Below are positions 1 to 9,600 of a DNA stretch of 64,000 nucleotides, one piece after another (the stretch's first letter is position 1; each line of letters opens with the position of its first letter). The stretch is from Spongiivirga citrea. Lineage in GTDB: Bacteria > Bacteroidota > Bacteroidia > Flavobacteriales > Flavobacteriaceae. The notes beneath the pieces were generated by a model, which saw only the letters and a list, made by a program, of their open reading frames with translations, did no database searches and had not been told where the DNA came from. The stretch covers positions 372,001 to 436,000 of the forward strand of contig NZ_JAABOQ010000004.1 of NCBI RefSeq assembly GCF_010671565.1. Reading direction: 5' to 3'. Both the position numbers and the translations under genes were made by a program.

Positions 1-84
1 CGCACTGGCATAGAAAGGTCCGGATAATAACCCCAAGGTAGCAAGTGACGATTGTTTTAAAAAAGATCTACGGTTATAACTCAT
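1..84 (-). CDS. Tat-exported protein, N-terminus only (cut by window edge)
   Basis: Only the first 28 codons are present; the gene runs off the left edge. The start ATG (complement of 82-84) lies 3 nt past the stop of the DUF1501 gene, so the two are translationally close and probably one transcript. The peptide starts MSYNRRSFLKQ and continues into a short hydrophobic stretch ending in Ala-Ser-Ala, a textbook twin-arginine signal (R5, R6). The mature domain is not visible. In similar clusters with DUF1501 and DUF1549/1553 genes the neighbour is often a Gfo/Idh/MocA oxidoreductase, a sugar isomerase-like TIM barrel or another DUF1501 protein, but nothing here decides between them. Confidence 0.7.
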   Translation of the reverse strand, partial: MSYNRRSFLKQSSLATLGLLSGPFYASA

Positions 85-87
85 TCT

Positions 88-1545
88 TTAACTCAATAAA
101 TCATGAACAACATGTCCTGAAACATCTGTCAACCTAAAGCGTCGCCCTTGGTGTTTGTAGGTGAATTTAGTATGATCTATACCCATAAGGTGCATCATTG
201 TCGCTTGTAAATCGTGAACATGAACAGGGTCTTGGGCAATATTATAACCAAAATCATCTGTTTCTCCATAAGTGAAACCAGGTTTTACGCCTCCACCAGC
301 CATAAACATTGTAAAACATTTTGGGTGATGGTCACGACCATAATTAGTATTAGTTAGTGCACCCTGGCTATAATTAGTTCGCCCGAACTCTCCACCCCAA
401 ACTACTAGTGTATCTTCTAAAAGGCCTCGTTGCTTTAAATCTAAAATCAAAGCTGCGGTCGCTTGATCAACATCTTTAGCTTGTTTTTCTATTTGTGATG
501 GTAAGTTATCATGCTGATCCCATCCCATATGATAAAGCTGCACAAAACGTACATCTTTTTCTACCAGTCTTCTAGCCAACAAACAATTTGCAGCATATGT
601 TCCTGGTACTGCGGCATTGGCTCCATACAGTTTGATTATATGGTCTGGTTCATTTTCAATATTCATGGTTTCAGGAACAGAAGTTTGCATTCTATAAGCC
701 ATTTCATATTGTGCAATGCGACTATTGATCTCTGGGTCCCCAAACTCAGCTTCTTGCTTTGCATTGAGTTCACTCAAATGATCAAGCATTTTACGACGTT
801 GAGCTCGGCTCATTCCTTCGGGATCTTTTAAATATAATACTGGATCCTTTCCGGACCTAAACTGGACACCTTGATGTAAGGAACTCAAAAACCCATTTCC
901 CCAAAGACGAGAGTATAGCGGTTGAGCTAATGGTTTGCCCGTTCCCCTTGATAACAGTACAGTAAAACTGGGAAGATTATCATTTAAACTTCCCAATCCA
1001 TAACTCATCCATGAGCCTATTGATGGGCGTCCCGCTTGCTGGGAACCTGTTTGAAAAAAAGTTATTGCCGGATCGTGATTAATCGCTTCGGTATGCATTG
1101 ATTTAATGAAACATAATTCATCAACAATTTTTGCAGTGTATGGCATCAAATCACTTACCCAAGCTCTAGATTCACCATATTGATTGAACTTGAATTGACT
1201 TCCTACTAAAGGGAAAGAATCTTGTTCAGATGTCATTCCGGTTAATCGTTGTCCTTTACGAACCGAATCGGGTAAGTCTTGTCCTCTAAGTTTATCTAGT
1301 AGTGGCTTATAATCAAACAATTCTAGCTGAGATGGTCCTCCACTTTGAAATAGATAAATAACTCGCTTTGCTTTAGGCGCAAAATGCGGTAAGTTCATTC
1401 CTGCTAATGGAGATCCTGATGCTTCAATGCTCGATGTGAATGGGTCTATCATAGACCCCAAAGCCAAACCACCAATTCCTAAGCCTACTTTCTTCAAAAA
1501 ATGTCGGCGGTTATTGTTGAGATAATGGTTGGTTATTTCTTCCAT
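88..1545 (-). CDS. DUF1501 family protein, Tat-exported
   Basis: 485 residues. A twin-arginine signal is visible (R13-R14 in NNNRRHFLKK, then a Gly/Leu-rich segment). The rest matches the DUF1501 family, a group related to the alkaline phosphatase/sulfatase superfamily: an early FQSGGPSQLELFD block, a central SYGLGS region, the hallmark VWGGEFGRTNYSQG near residue 390, and the C-terminal DHHPKCFTMFMAGGG block. No reaction is established for the family. It lies 3 nt downstream of the DUF1549/DUF1553 gene and 3 nt upstream of another Tat protein, so the three form an operon. DUF1501 and DUF1553 proteins occur together in huge numbers in Planctomycetes, where they are linked to sulfated sugar breakdown. 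Family assignment is firm; function is unknown. Confidence 0.9.
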   Translation of the reverse strand: MEEITNHYLNNNRRHFLKKVGLGIGGLALGSMIDPFTSSIEASGSPLAGMNLPHFAPKAKRVIYLFQSGGPSQLELFDYKPLLDKLRGQDLPDSVRKGQRLTGMTSEQDSFPLVGSQFKFNQYGESRAWVSDLMPYTAKIVDELCFIKSMHTEAINHDPAITFFQTGSQQAGRPSIGSWMSYGLGSLNDNLPSFTVLLSRGTGKPLAQPLYSRLWGNGFLSSLHQGVQFRSGKDPVLYLKDPEGMSRAQRRKMLDHLSELNAKQEAEFGDPEINSRIAQYEMAYRMQTSVPETMNIENEPDHIIKLYGANAAVPGTYAANCLLARRLVEKDVRFVQLYHMGWDQHDNLPSQIEKQAKDVDQATAALILDLKQRGLLEDTLVVWGGEFGRTNYSQGALTNTNYGRDHHPKCFTMFMAGGGVKPGFTYGETDDFGYNIAQDPVHVHDLQATMMHLMGIDHTKFTYKHQGRRFRLTDVSGHVVHDLLS

Positions 1546-1548
1546 GAT

Positions 1549-3897
1549 TTACCCTTTTACAATAGCTTCATCTAAATTAAAAATAAGACTTGCTAGTGAA
1601 CGATATGCATACAACTTGTCTTGAGGAAATTGCTCCTGAGATGAAACAGCATTACTTACATCAGATTCTTGCTCTTGATAGGCCTCCTTTTGGTCATTCA
1701 AAAATAATTTAAGGTTTTCAGTTTCTTCAAGACTGGGTTTACGAGAAGTTATTTTTCTAAAAATTAAACTGATACGTTCCTCTTCAGAAAGTTCTTTATC
1801 CATAATTACCCGTTTTGCAAGTGCCATAGACGCCTCCAGTAATTGCGGATCATTCAACATCACCAAGGCCTGAAGTGGTGTACTTGTTTTCTGGCGCTCT
1901 ACCATACAGAAATCGCGAGATGCAGCATCAAATGTCATCATCGCGGGCGGCGGTACAGTACGTTTCCAAAAAGTATATAAACTGCGTCGATATAGATTTT
2001 CGCCTGAATCCATAACATATTGTGAAAGACCGAGGCCCGATGTGGTTTCTGCCCATAGTCCGGGTGGTTGGTATGGTTTAACACTAGGCCCGCCTATTTT
2101 TTCAACTAACAATCCACTAACAGCTAAGGCATTGTCCCGAATCATTTCGGCCGTGAGTTTACTTCTAGAACTTCGAGCTAGCCATTTATTATCTGGATCG
2201 TTTTCGAGCAATTCTGGAGTTACTTTAGATGTTTGTTGATAGGTACTAGATAACACTATTCGGCGTATCATCTTTTTCGTATCCCATCCTTCTTCCTTGA
2301 AAGTGATTGCAAGCCAATCTAGTAATTCAGGATGTGAAGGCAAGGCTCCTTGATTTCCGAAATCGGAACTAGTAGCGACAATTCCAGTACCGAAAAACTG
2401 CTGCCAAAGTCTATTTACTGCTACTCTAGCGGTCAATGTATTCTTTTCATCAAAAAGCCATTCAGACAATCCTAATCGATCTTTTCTATATTTCTCAGAA
2501 AAAGCCAAAACTGAAGCAGGTGTGCTTGTCTGTACTTCATCGGTAGGAGCATCATAAACGCCCCGCTTTAAAATGTGTGTTTTCCTATTCGGCGCATCAT
2601 CTCTCATAACCATAGGCTTTACTTCGGCTATAGAATCGGGCATATTAATGAAGGAAAGTACCTGGTCTATCTCTTTCTGCGTGATTTTAAGATTGGGTTC
2701 GGGTATTTCTCCATATTCTATGCGCCCTTTTTCATTTACCTTATTAAAAAAGGCATAAAAACTAAAGTATTCCTTTTGAGAAATAGGGTCGTATTTATGA
2801 TCATGACATTGAGCACACTCCATTGTTAAGCCGAGAAGTGATTTGGAAACTGTATTTGTTCTATCAATTACATATTCATTTCGATACTCCTCATCAATTA
2901 CTCCTCCTTCTTGTGTTATCTTATGATTGCGATTAAAACCAGTTGCCAAAACTTGTTCTAGAGTGGCATTTGGCAATAGATCTCCAGCCAATTGCCATGT
3001 AATAAACTCATCATACGGTATATTTCGGTTAAAAGCACTAATCACCCAATCGCGCCAAGGCCACATCGTGCGTTCAAGATCATCCTGATAACCGTGAGTA
3101 TCGGAGTAGCGAGCAATGTCTAACCAGCTAGATGCCATATGCTCTCCGTAACGCTTGGAATTAAGCAAACTATCGACCACAACTTCATAAGCATTTGCAT
3201 TCGCATTATTGACAAACGAATCTATTTCTTCAAGGGTTGGTGGTAAACCGACTAAGTCGAAATATAATCGTCTTATTAGTTTTTCTTTAGTAGCTCTTTC
3301 GGAAGGAGTAAGCCCCTGCTGTTCTAATTTCTTAATGATGAAGTTATCTATTGCGTTAGTAGTTAGACTCGAATTTCCAACGCTTGGCACTTCTGATTTT
3401 ATTGGCGCTACAAATGCCCAATGGTCTTTCCATAAGGCTCCTTGTTCAACCCATTTTGTGAGAATTTCCCTTTCGTATTTATTAAGTGTTAGGTTGGAAG
3501 ATTCGGGCGGCATTCTTTTTTGAATATCATCATTATTAATTCTATTTACCAAGTGACTTGACAGGGTATCTCCAGGAACAATTGCAAAACGATCTAAATT
3601 TTCACCTAAGGCAGCATATGCACCTTCTTTAGTATCTAAACGGAGATTAGCTTCGCGCGTCCCTTCATCTGGCCCGTGACATAAATAACAGCGATCTGAT
3701 AAAATAGGTTTAACGTGAAAGATATAATCTACTTTTTCGGGTAGGGTTTTTATAGTATTGATCTTTATATCTGAAGAGTTATGTAATGTAGTATAGTTGT
3801 CCGTAGAATCATTGGTGACATACTTATAAAGCAATACTAATGCAAGCGGTATAAGAAAATAAGGCAAGAGCCTCAGTACGTTCTTTCTTCTCTTCAA
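1549..3897 (-). CDS. DUF1549/DUF1553 cytochrome c-like membrane protein (PSCyt1/PSCyt2 type)
   Basis: 782 residues with one N-terminal membrane anchor (about residues 9-25), so the bulk should be periplasmic. A PSCyt1-type heme site is visible as C70-Y-L-C73-H followed by GPDEGTREANLRLD. The DUF1549 (PSCyt2) domain follows from about residue 175 (NAIDNFIIKKL, LVGLPPTLEEID) and carries a second CxxCH at C361 (ECAQCHDHKYDP). DUF1553 occupies the C-terminal half (RVAVNRLWQQFFGTGIV, PSHPELLDWLA, STPLQALVMLNDP). It is shorter than many planctomycete relatives, which carry extra ConA-like domains. The likely role is electron transfer or oxidation of an extracytoplasmic sugar-derived substrate together with the adjacent DUF1501 protein; that role is inferred, not known. 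Confidence 0.9.
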   Translation of the reverse strand: MKRRKNVLRLLPYFLIPLALVLLYKYVTNDSTDNYTTLHNSSDIKINTIKTLPEKVDYIFHVKPILSDRCYLCHGPDEGTREANLRLDTKEGAYAALGENLDRFAIVPGDTLSSHLVNRINNDDIQKRMPPESSNLTLNKYEREILTKWVEQGALWKDHWAFVAPIKSEVPSVGNSSLTTNAIDNFIIKKLEQQGLTPSERATKEKLIRRLYFDLVGLPPTLEEIDSFVNNANANAYEVVVDSLLNSKRYGEHMASSWLDIARYSDTHGYQDDLERTMWPWRDWVISAFNRNIPYDEFITWQLAGDLLPNATLEQVLATGFNRNHKITQEGGVIDEEYRNEYVIDRTNTVSKSLLGLTMECAQCHDHKYDPISQKEYFSFYAFFNKVNEKGRIEYGEIPEPNLKITQKEIDQVLSFINMPDSIAEVKPMVMRDDAPNRKTHILKRGVYDAPTDEVQTSTPASVLAFSEKYRKDRLGLSEWLFDEKNTLTARVAVNRLWQQFFGTGIVATSSDFGNQGALPSHPELLDWLAITFKEEGWDTKKMIRRIVLSSTYQQTSKVTPELLENDPDNKWLARSSRSKLTAEMIRDNALAVSGLLVEKIGGPSVKPYQPPGLWAETTSGLGLSQYVMDSGENLYRRSLYTFWKRTVPPPAMMTFDAASRDFCMVERQKTSTPLQALVMLNDPQLLEASMALAKRVIMDKELSEEERISLIFRKITSRKPSLEETENLKLFLNDQKEAYQEQESDVSNAVSSQEQFPQDKLYAYRSLASLIFNLDEAIVKG

Positions 3898-3939
3898 GAC
3901 ATGAATTTTATTTAACCTACAATATAAGATTATTTGCCT

Positions 3940-3951
3940 TTTCTGCAGAAA
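3940..3951. promoter_or_regulatory. 12-bp perfect palindrome upstream of the DUF1553 operon
   Basis: TTTCTGCAGAAA reads the same on both strands and lies 43-54 bp upstream of the DUF1549/DUF1553 start codon, in the 132-bp gap after the cyclase gene. Position and symmetry suit an operator for a dimeric regulator, but a single short AT-rich palindrome can arise by chance. Confidence 0.25.
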
Positions 3952-4029
3952 GATTTAACAGTGTATACCCAAAGATGAAGTCTTAAAAATGTGATTAGTC
4001 ATCAGTTTAGATGATAATAGAATTAATTG

Positions 4030-5136
4030 CTAGGGGTTCTTAAGCAGACTGACTATTTCAACAATGGCCGCCTTTCCTTTTAAGCGGTGTTCACCTAATG
4101 CTTTAAATGAGTAATTGTTATCCAACATAATCTTATGGGCAAGTGCTTTAGATAACAATATGTCTTCCTTATAGGTGGAACAGAGACCCAAAATCCTAGC
4201 AGTCGTATTCAGTACATCACCTGTAAAAAAAATATCCTTTTTAAGCACACCAATCTCACCAGTAGTAACCTGACCAAAATGTAGTGCTGCTTTGAAATCT
4301 GGTTGCATGTTAAACTTTTTTAAGTACATATGTCCTTTCTTATACAGATCCGATTTCATATCAAAAAAACACTGTATACAATTATTATCTCTCAATCCAT
4401 TTTTTAATGTCCAAGTAATCACAATTTCATCGCCTACATATTGATAGACCTCGCCGTGGTTTTTAACAATCGCATTAGAAAAAGCGCCATAATATGAACG
4501 TAAAAACTTAAAATATTCTTCGGTCCCCAATTGCTCGGCAATAGTGGTTGAATCCTTCATATCAACAAACATAAAAATGCGATTTTCAACTACCGGCTTG
4601 TGGTACTTTCCTGTAAAAAAATTGAGTAGCACATTTTGCCCAACATTATTACTTATTTCTGAATACAATAAAGAAACAATTAAAGAAAACCCTAACTGTA
4701 TCATGGCACTTAAATTGGTGACACTAAGGAAAAAGTCAAAATACCTATTCCGTACTTTTTGATCCCAAATTGAAATATCCATCTCAATACTTGCAGCAAT
4801 AGGATAGGTAATCAAAATAACTATTAAAAAAAAGAAGAAATAAATAAAGAATTTTGAAATGATCTTTGTGGCAAAATTCTTTCTATCGAATAACGGCCTA
4901 AGAACTAACACCTCAATACAACCAACTAATAAGCCAATAATTGTGACTCCCGTAAGAGCGAATAACACAACATCTGGCTGTAACTTAATAGCAGAATTTA
5001 ATGCATTCTTTTGATTACCTAGTGCTAAATGCTCTACTGTTAAGAATAGTGCTCCCAAAATCAACCAAATGACTCCAAAAGGTAGGATTCGTTTAATATT
5101 ATATTTTGTTTTTGGTGATAGAGCCATATTTTGCAA
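4030..5136 (-). CDS. membrane-anchored class III adenylate/guanylate cyclase
   Basis: 368 residues. Four hydrophobic segments fill the N-terminal half (about residues 15-35, 50-75, 90-115 and 138-160). A class III nucleotide cyclase domain follows from about residue 185. Both metal-binding aspartates are recognisable (FVDMKDST and YVGDEIVITW), as are the Asn and Arg of the catalytic NTTARI segment. The position usually held by the purine-selecting Lys just before the second metal Asp appears to be Gln (VYQYVGDE), so ATP versus GTP use cannot be decided here. The product would be a cytosolic cyclic nucleotide made in response to a membrane signal. It is separated by 132 bp from the DUF1553 gene and is probably independent of it. 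Confidence 0.85.
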   Translation of the reverse strand: MQNMALSPKTKYNIKRILPFGVIWLILGALFLTVEHLALGNQKNALNSAIKLQPDVVLFALTGVTIIGLLVGCIEVLVLRPLFDRKNFATKIISKFFIYFFFFLIVILITYPIAASIEMDISIWDQKVRNRYFDFFLSVTNLSAMIQLGFSLIVSLLYSEISNNVGQNVLLNFFTGKYHKPVVENRIFMFVDMKDSTTIAEQLGTEEYFKFLRSYYGAFSNAIVKNHGEVYQYVGDEIVITWTLKNGLRDNNCIQCFFDMKSDLYKKGHMYLKKFNMQPDFKAALHFGQVTTGEIGVLKKDIFFTGDVLNTTARILGLCSTYKEDILLSKALAHKIMLDNNYSFKALGEHRLKGKAAIVEIVSLLKNP

Positions 5137-5246
5137 TTAGATGCAATACTTTAAAAGTATAAAAAGTCGACCAATTGAAAAATGCATGGATCGTACTAAA
5201 ACAGGAACGAGAAGTATCCAAATTTTTCGTGAATATAAAAATCTTA

Positions 5247-5257
5247 AAATGTTGCAT
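5247..5257 (+). promoter_or_regulatory. single copy of the candidate HTCS motif upstream of GH5
   Basis: AAATGTTGCAT lies 105-115 bp upstream of the GH5 start codon and is identical to the 11-mer at 19107-19117 beside the hybrid regulator gene. No clear second copy lies 21 bp away; a weaker TTGCAG occurs at 5286-5291. It may place GH5 in the same regulon, but the single copy is weak evidence. Confidence 0.3.
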
Positions 5258-5361
5258 GATGATGAACTTGGAGATACAACATATCTTGCAGCTTTTACAT
5301 CATATCTAGTGCGCGTTTTAGTGTCAATTGAGTTAACTTTGAAGTTAAAATTGCGAACATC

Positions 5362-6537
5362 ATGAAATATTCCGTATTCCTAATTATTTCCGTATTCCTT
5401 ATTCTGTCTTGTCGATCAGAATCAGTTAATGTTACTGTCATTCCTTCAGATGACGATTCTGAAGAACAACCTATGGAAGAAAATCCAGATAATGGAAACA
5501 ATGAAGCAAGTGAGTTTGATAATGGCACCATGCGTGGTCTTTCCTCTAGTGAAATTGTAGCTGAGATGAAAATAGGTTGGAACTTAGGAAATAGCTTGGA
5601 CGCAGAGGGAGCTACTGAGACCGTTTGGGGCAATCCAGTGACTACGAAGGCGATGATAGACGAAGTAGCACAACGTGGTTTTAATACACTTAGAGTACCC
5701 GTAACATGGCGTTTTCATCAAGGTGTAGGACCAAATTATATCATTGAAAAAAGTTGGTTAGATCGCGTAGAAGAAGTAGTTAATTATGCGAGAGCTAATA
5801 ATATGTACGTTATTATAAATGTTCATCATGATGACACGTGGATAATTCCTACTTACGCCGAAGGTGACGCGGTAAAACCTAGACTTTCTAAATTATGGAC
5901 GCAGGTTGCAAATAGATTTAAAAATTATAGTGATTATGTCATTTTTGAAACCTTAAATGAACCGCGCTTCGAAAACTCTCCTGAAGAGTGGAGCGGAGGA
6001 ACTGCAGAAGGAAGGGATATGGTCAATCAATACCATAAAACTAGTCTTGATGCAATTAGAGCAACAGGTGGTAATAATAGTAGTCGAAAAATTATGATTT
6101 CTACTTATGCCGCCAGCACCTTGCCTTTAACAATGAATGCCTTAGTTATTCCTAATAATGATGTAAATACTATAGTTTCGCTTCATTCATACTTCCCATT
6201 TCCGTTTACATTGGAAGGTACTGATACTACCTGGGGCACTGATGATGATAGAGCTCAGTTAACAGCCGAAATGGATAGAATAAAAGCAAAATTTATTGAC
6301 AATGGTAGAGCAGTTGTATTGGGCGAATGGAGTTCTGGTAACCAAAATAATTTTGATGACCGCCTAGCACATGCTTCCTTCTACGCAAATGCCGCTGCTG
6401 AAAGAGGTATCGCAAGTATTTGGTGGGACAACGGCAATAGTGGTGTTTCTAATGATGGACTAGCCATTTTTGATAGACAAAGCTTAAGCTGGCCATTTGG
6501 TGAAATTGCAGACGCAATTGTGGAAGCCTATAAATAA
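5362..6537 (+). CDS. GH5 endo-beta-glycanase lipoprotein (GH5_4-like)
   Basis: 391 residues. A lipoprotein signal ends at C17 (LILSC), followed by an acidic Glu/Asp/Asn-rich linker to about residue 60, as in surface lipoproteins. The catalytic (beta/alpha)8 domain follows with GWNLGNSLDA, the strand-4 pair H155-H156 (NVHHDD), the acid/base E200 in TLNEPR and the nucleophile E322 in VVLGEWSS. The pattern resembles subfamily GH5_4, whose members cleave xyloglucan, mixed-linkage glucan, cellulose or xylan. It stands alone on the plus strand beside the SusC/SusD locus and a GH3/xylose operon, so a xyloglucan or xylan backbone is plausible. A regulator-like 11-mer lies upstream at 5247-5257. Family is firm; substrate is inferred. 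Confidence 0.92.
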   Translation: MKYSVFLIISVFLILSCRSESVNVTVIPSDDDSEEQPMEENPDNGNNEASEFDNGTMRGLSSSEIVAEMKIGWNLGNSLDAEGATETVWGNPVTTKAMIDEVAQRGFNTLRVPVTWRFHQGVGPNYIIEKSWLDRVEEVVNYARANNMYVIINVHHDDTWIIPTYAEGDAVKPRLSKLWTQVANRFKNYSDYVIFETLNEPRFENSPEEWSGGTAEGRDMVNQYHKTSLDAIRATGGNNSSRKIMISTYAASTLPLTMNALVIPNNDVNTIVSLHSYFPFPFTLEGTDTTWGTDDDRAQLTAEMDRIKAKFIDNGRAVVLGEWSSGNQNNFDDRLAHASFYANAAAERGIASIWWDNGNSGVSNDGLAIFDRQSLSWPFGEIADAIVEAYK

Positions 6538-6601
6538 CTATTAGTCAATTCAGTTTAGATTACGAAGCCCGAAAACTTGATTCAACAAACAGCAATGTAT
6601 T

Positions 6602-9600
6602 TTACAGGTTCATATTGCCTTTAACCGCAATAAACTCTATAAAATCATTGTTGTTTGCTACTAAAATATAGGGCTTTTTATTAATGGAAATTAGTGCTAA
6701 ATCCTTTACATCACCGTCCATAAAAAGTCCTGTTTCTTGAGCAGGAGATATAGCGAACCTATTATCCTTACTTCCTTTCAAAAAAGTACCATAACCAGCA
6801 TCGGCTCTTGGTGTTTCCACTTCTGAAGCATAAAGATTTCCTCCGAATATCATATCTTTTATTCCATCGGAATCGAAATCAGCAATTAAAATTTGATTAG
6901 TCGGTGCAATTTGCGCTCTTAGCGGTAAATTTTTTCTAACAAACTGGCCATTCTCATTGAAAAAGACCGCGCTTTTAAAGGATGACACCTGATAATGGAT
7001 GCTATTTTCTAATTTATCTTCATCATAAACATCCAACAATGTAGCTTTAGAGAAGGCATCGTAATTTTCAAATTTCTTTTTAATGTTTGGCATCTGCTGC
7101 GAAGAACACTCCCTTCCTCTTACTGGATATTTTTCTCCTTCATTGTAATAACTCAATACAATATCATTGGTTCTATTTCCATCGAAATCGTTTAAATAAA
7201 CATCAAAGGTTTCATCTCCATTTGCCTTGTATTTATAATTCTCTCCTAGGTTACCAGCAACAAGGTCAATATCTCCATCTTGATCAATATCGTCTGCCTT
7301 TAAGCTAAACCACCAACCCGTAGTATCATCTAAGCCGACTTCATTAGTAACTTCTTTAAGTTCTTTCCCATTATTCTTGAATAGTCTAATATTCATCCAC
7401 TCTCCCGTTATGGCTAAATCTTTCCAACCGTCCTTGTCAAAATCCATCCACTGGGCCGACGTTACCAAGCCAAGTTTGGTAAACTCTGGTGCGGCTTTTT
7501 GGGTAACATTTACAAACTTAGGATTACCTGAAGTGCTTACATTTTCTAGTAAATAACTATTTGCAGGATAAGGGTAATTACCTGGAATTAACCTGCTACC
7601 AACAAATAAATCCTGATCACCATCTTTATCAAAATCACAAGCATATACCCTACCTCCACTTTCAAAAATTGGTGGTAGTGCATTGGTACTTTTTATAAAA
7701 TGCCCATTCCCTTGATTTATATAAAGTCTGTCTTGAAGTAATGCTGCTCTTGGTCCAAACTCATTACCCCCACTTACAATGTAAAGATCATAATCACCAT
7801 CATTGTCGGCATCAAAAATAAGCGATCCTATATCCTCATGCATTCTGTCTTTTAATAGAATACTCAGTTTTTGCTGTTCAAATGAACCATTGGCATTTTG
7901 AAAAAACATACCTCCGGGATACTTTGTGGCTGCACCAACATAAAAATCATCAAGACCATCACCATTCAAATCTCCAACCGATATACCTGGCCCAAATCGA
8001 GAGGTTTTATGTGGTAAAAGAATTTCATTTTTAAAGTCATCATAAGTATTCTCTTTGTGTTTATAAAGTGCTAAAGTATCCGTTAAACTTTCAAAAAGCC
8101 GACCCGCAATGGCCGGTTTACTCATACTTCTTTCTTCGGCATTTTCTATATTGAGTTCTAGTGTACTATTTGCTGCGATCTGTACTAGCTTTTGTTTTTT
8201 TTGATTTGGCCAGATTATAATCAGACTATCGACCTCTTCATCTTTACCCAAACCAAAATGTATTTTAGGAGCAACTGATGATTGGAATCCACGACTTAAA
8301 GAAACTTCATGAAACTGCTGCTGATTGTTATGAAATAGCTGAATCTTTGCCCCAATCCCATAACTATTTTTTGCTTCACCTTTAAAAGTTAGTGTAAGAT
8401 GATTATTACGGTTGGCGCTCACGTTTTCAAAAATGGATGCCTCTTTGTCAATATTATTAACAATCAGCTCCAGATCCCCATCATTGTCTAAATCAGCATA
8501 AGCTGCTCCGTTAGAGAAACCTACATCCTGTATTCCCCACTCTGCATTATTTTTTGTAAAAGTCAGATCACCATTATTTTTAAATAAATAGTTATCGATG
8601 GGCTCTGAGGGAATTCGAAGACTTTTGGCCAATAAACTGTCTTTATGTTTCTTCTCTCCTTTCAAGCTCTCGAAGTAATCCTTATTGTTTATTTCCCTAC
8701 GAGTACCGTTAGAGACGAACAAATCCTTATACCCATCATTATCAAAATCTGCCAGCAATGGAGCCCAACTCCAATCGGTTGATGAAATTCCTGCTAAACG
8801 AGATATATCTTTTAACTTAGGAATACCATTATGCGTGTATCCGGTGTTTATTTGAAGGGTGTTTTGCATATATTGATATTGGAACCCTACCTTTTCAATA
8901 TTCTCAAACAGCTCAGGATTCATGCTTGCCATATTAGCCTTAGATCGGCGATTCGAAGCAGCATCCATATCCATTTGAATGATATCTAGAAGACCATCAT
9001 TATTAAAGTCAGCAATGTCAACACCCATACCATAAAAAGACGTGTGGGCGGTGGCATTTTTAATTTCATCTTTAAAAGTGCCATCTTTTTGATTGATATA
9101 AAGACAATCGGGTGTTCCAAAATCATTGGACACATAAAGATCGGTCCAACCATCGTTGTTTAAATCAGAAGCCGTGACACTTAACGAAAGGCTGTATAAC
9201 TTTACACCTGCGTCTTCAGTAATTTTAGTAAACTTTCCTCCATCATTTCTATACAGGTTATCGGTTTCTAGATCAGTGACCCTATCCATCCTCATTTTAT
9301 AATGATAGCTGTTATATTCAAAGGGGGTAATTGGGTAATTTGCTACATATACATCGAGGTCTCCATCGTTATCGAAATCAAAAAAAGTGGCATCAACGCT
9401 ATTACCAGCATCATCTAAACCAAAATCTGCCGCCTGATCTACAAACGTATTATTACCTTGATTAATAAAAAGCTGATTTTTTTTATTTCCTGACTGCCCT
9501 GCAACCAAACAGTAAATATCTAATAAGCCATCGCCGTTTACATCAGCCATAGAAGTACCGGTATACCATCTTTTATCTCCACCAGCACCAGATTCCAACG

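Noticed and set aside
5141-5365. 74-codon plus-strand open frame just before GH5
   Set aside because: It overlaps the GH5 start by 4 nt, which could look like coupling, but the composition is Lys/Arg/Thr-rich without any domain, signal or membrane pattern, and the region holds the likely GH5 promoter.
5295-5633. 112-codon minus-strand frame antisense to the GH5 start
   Set aside because: It lies opposite a clear gene and its Ser/Pro-rich low-complexity content mirrors the GH5 linker codons.
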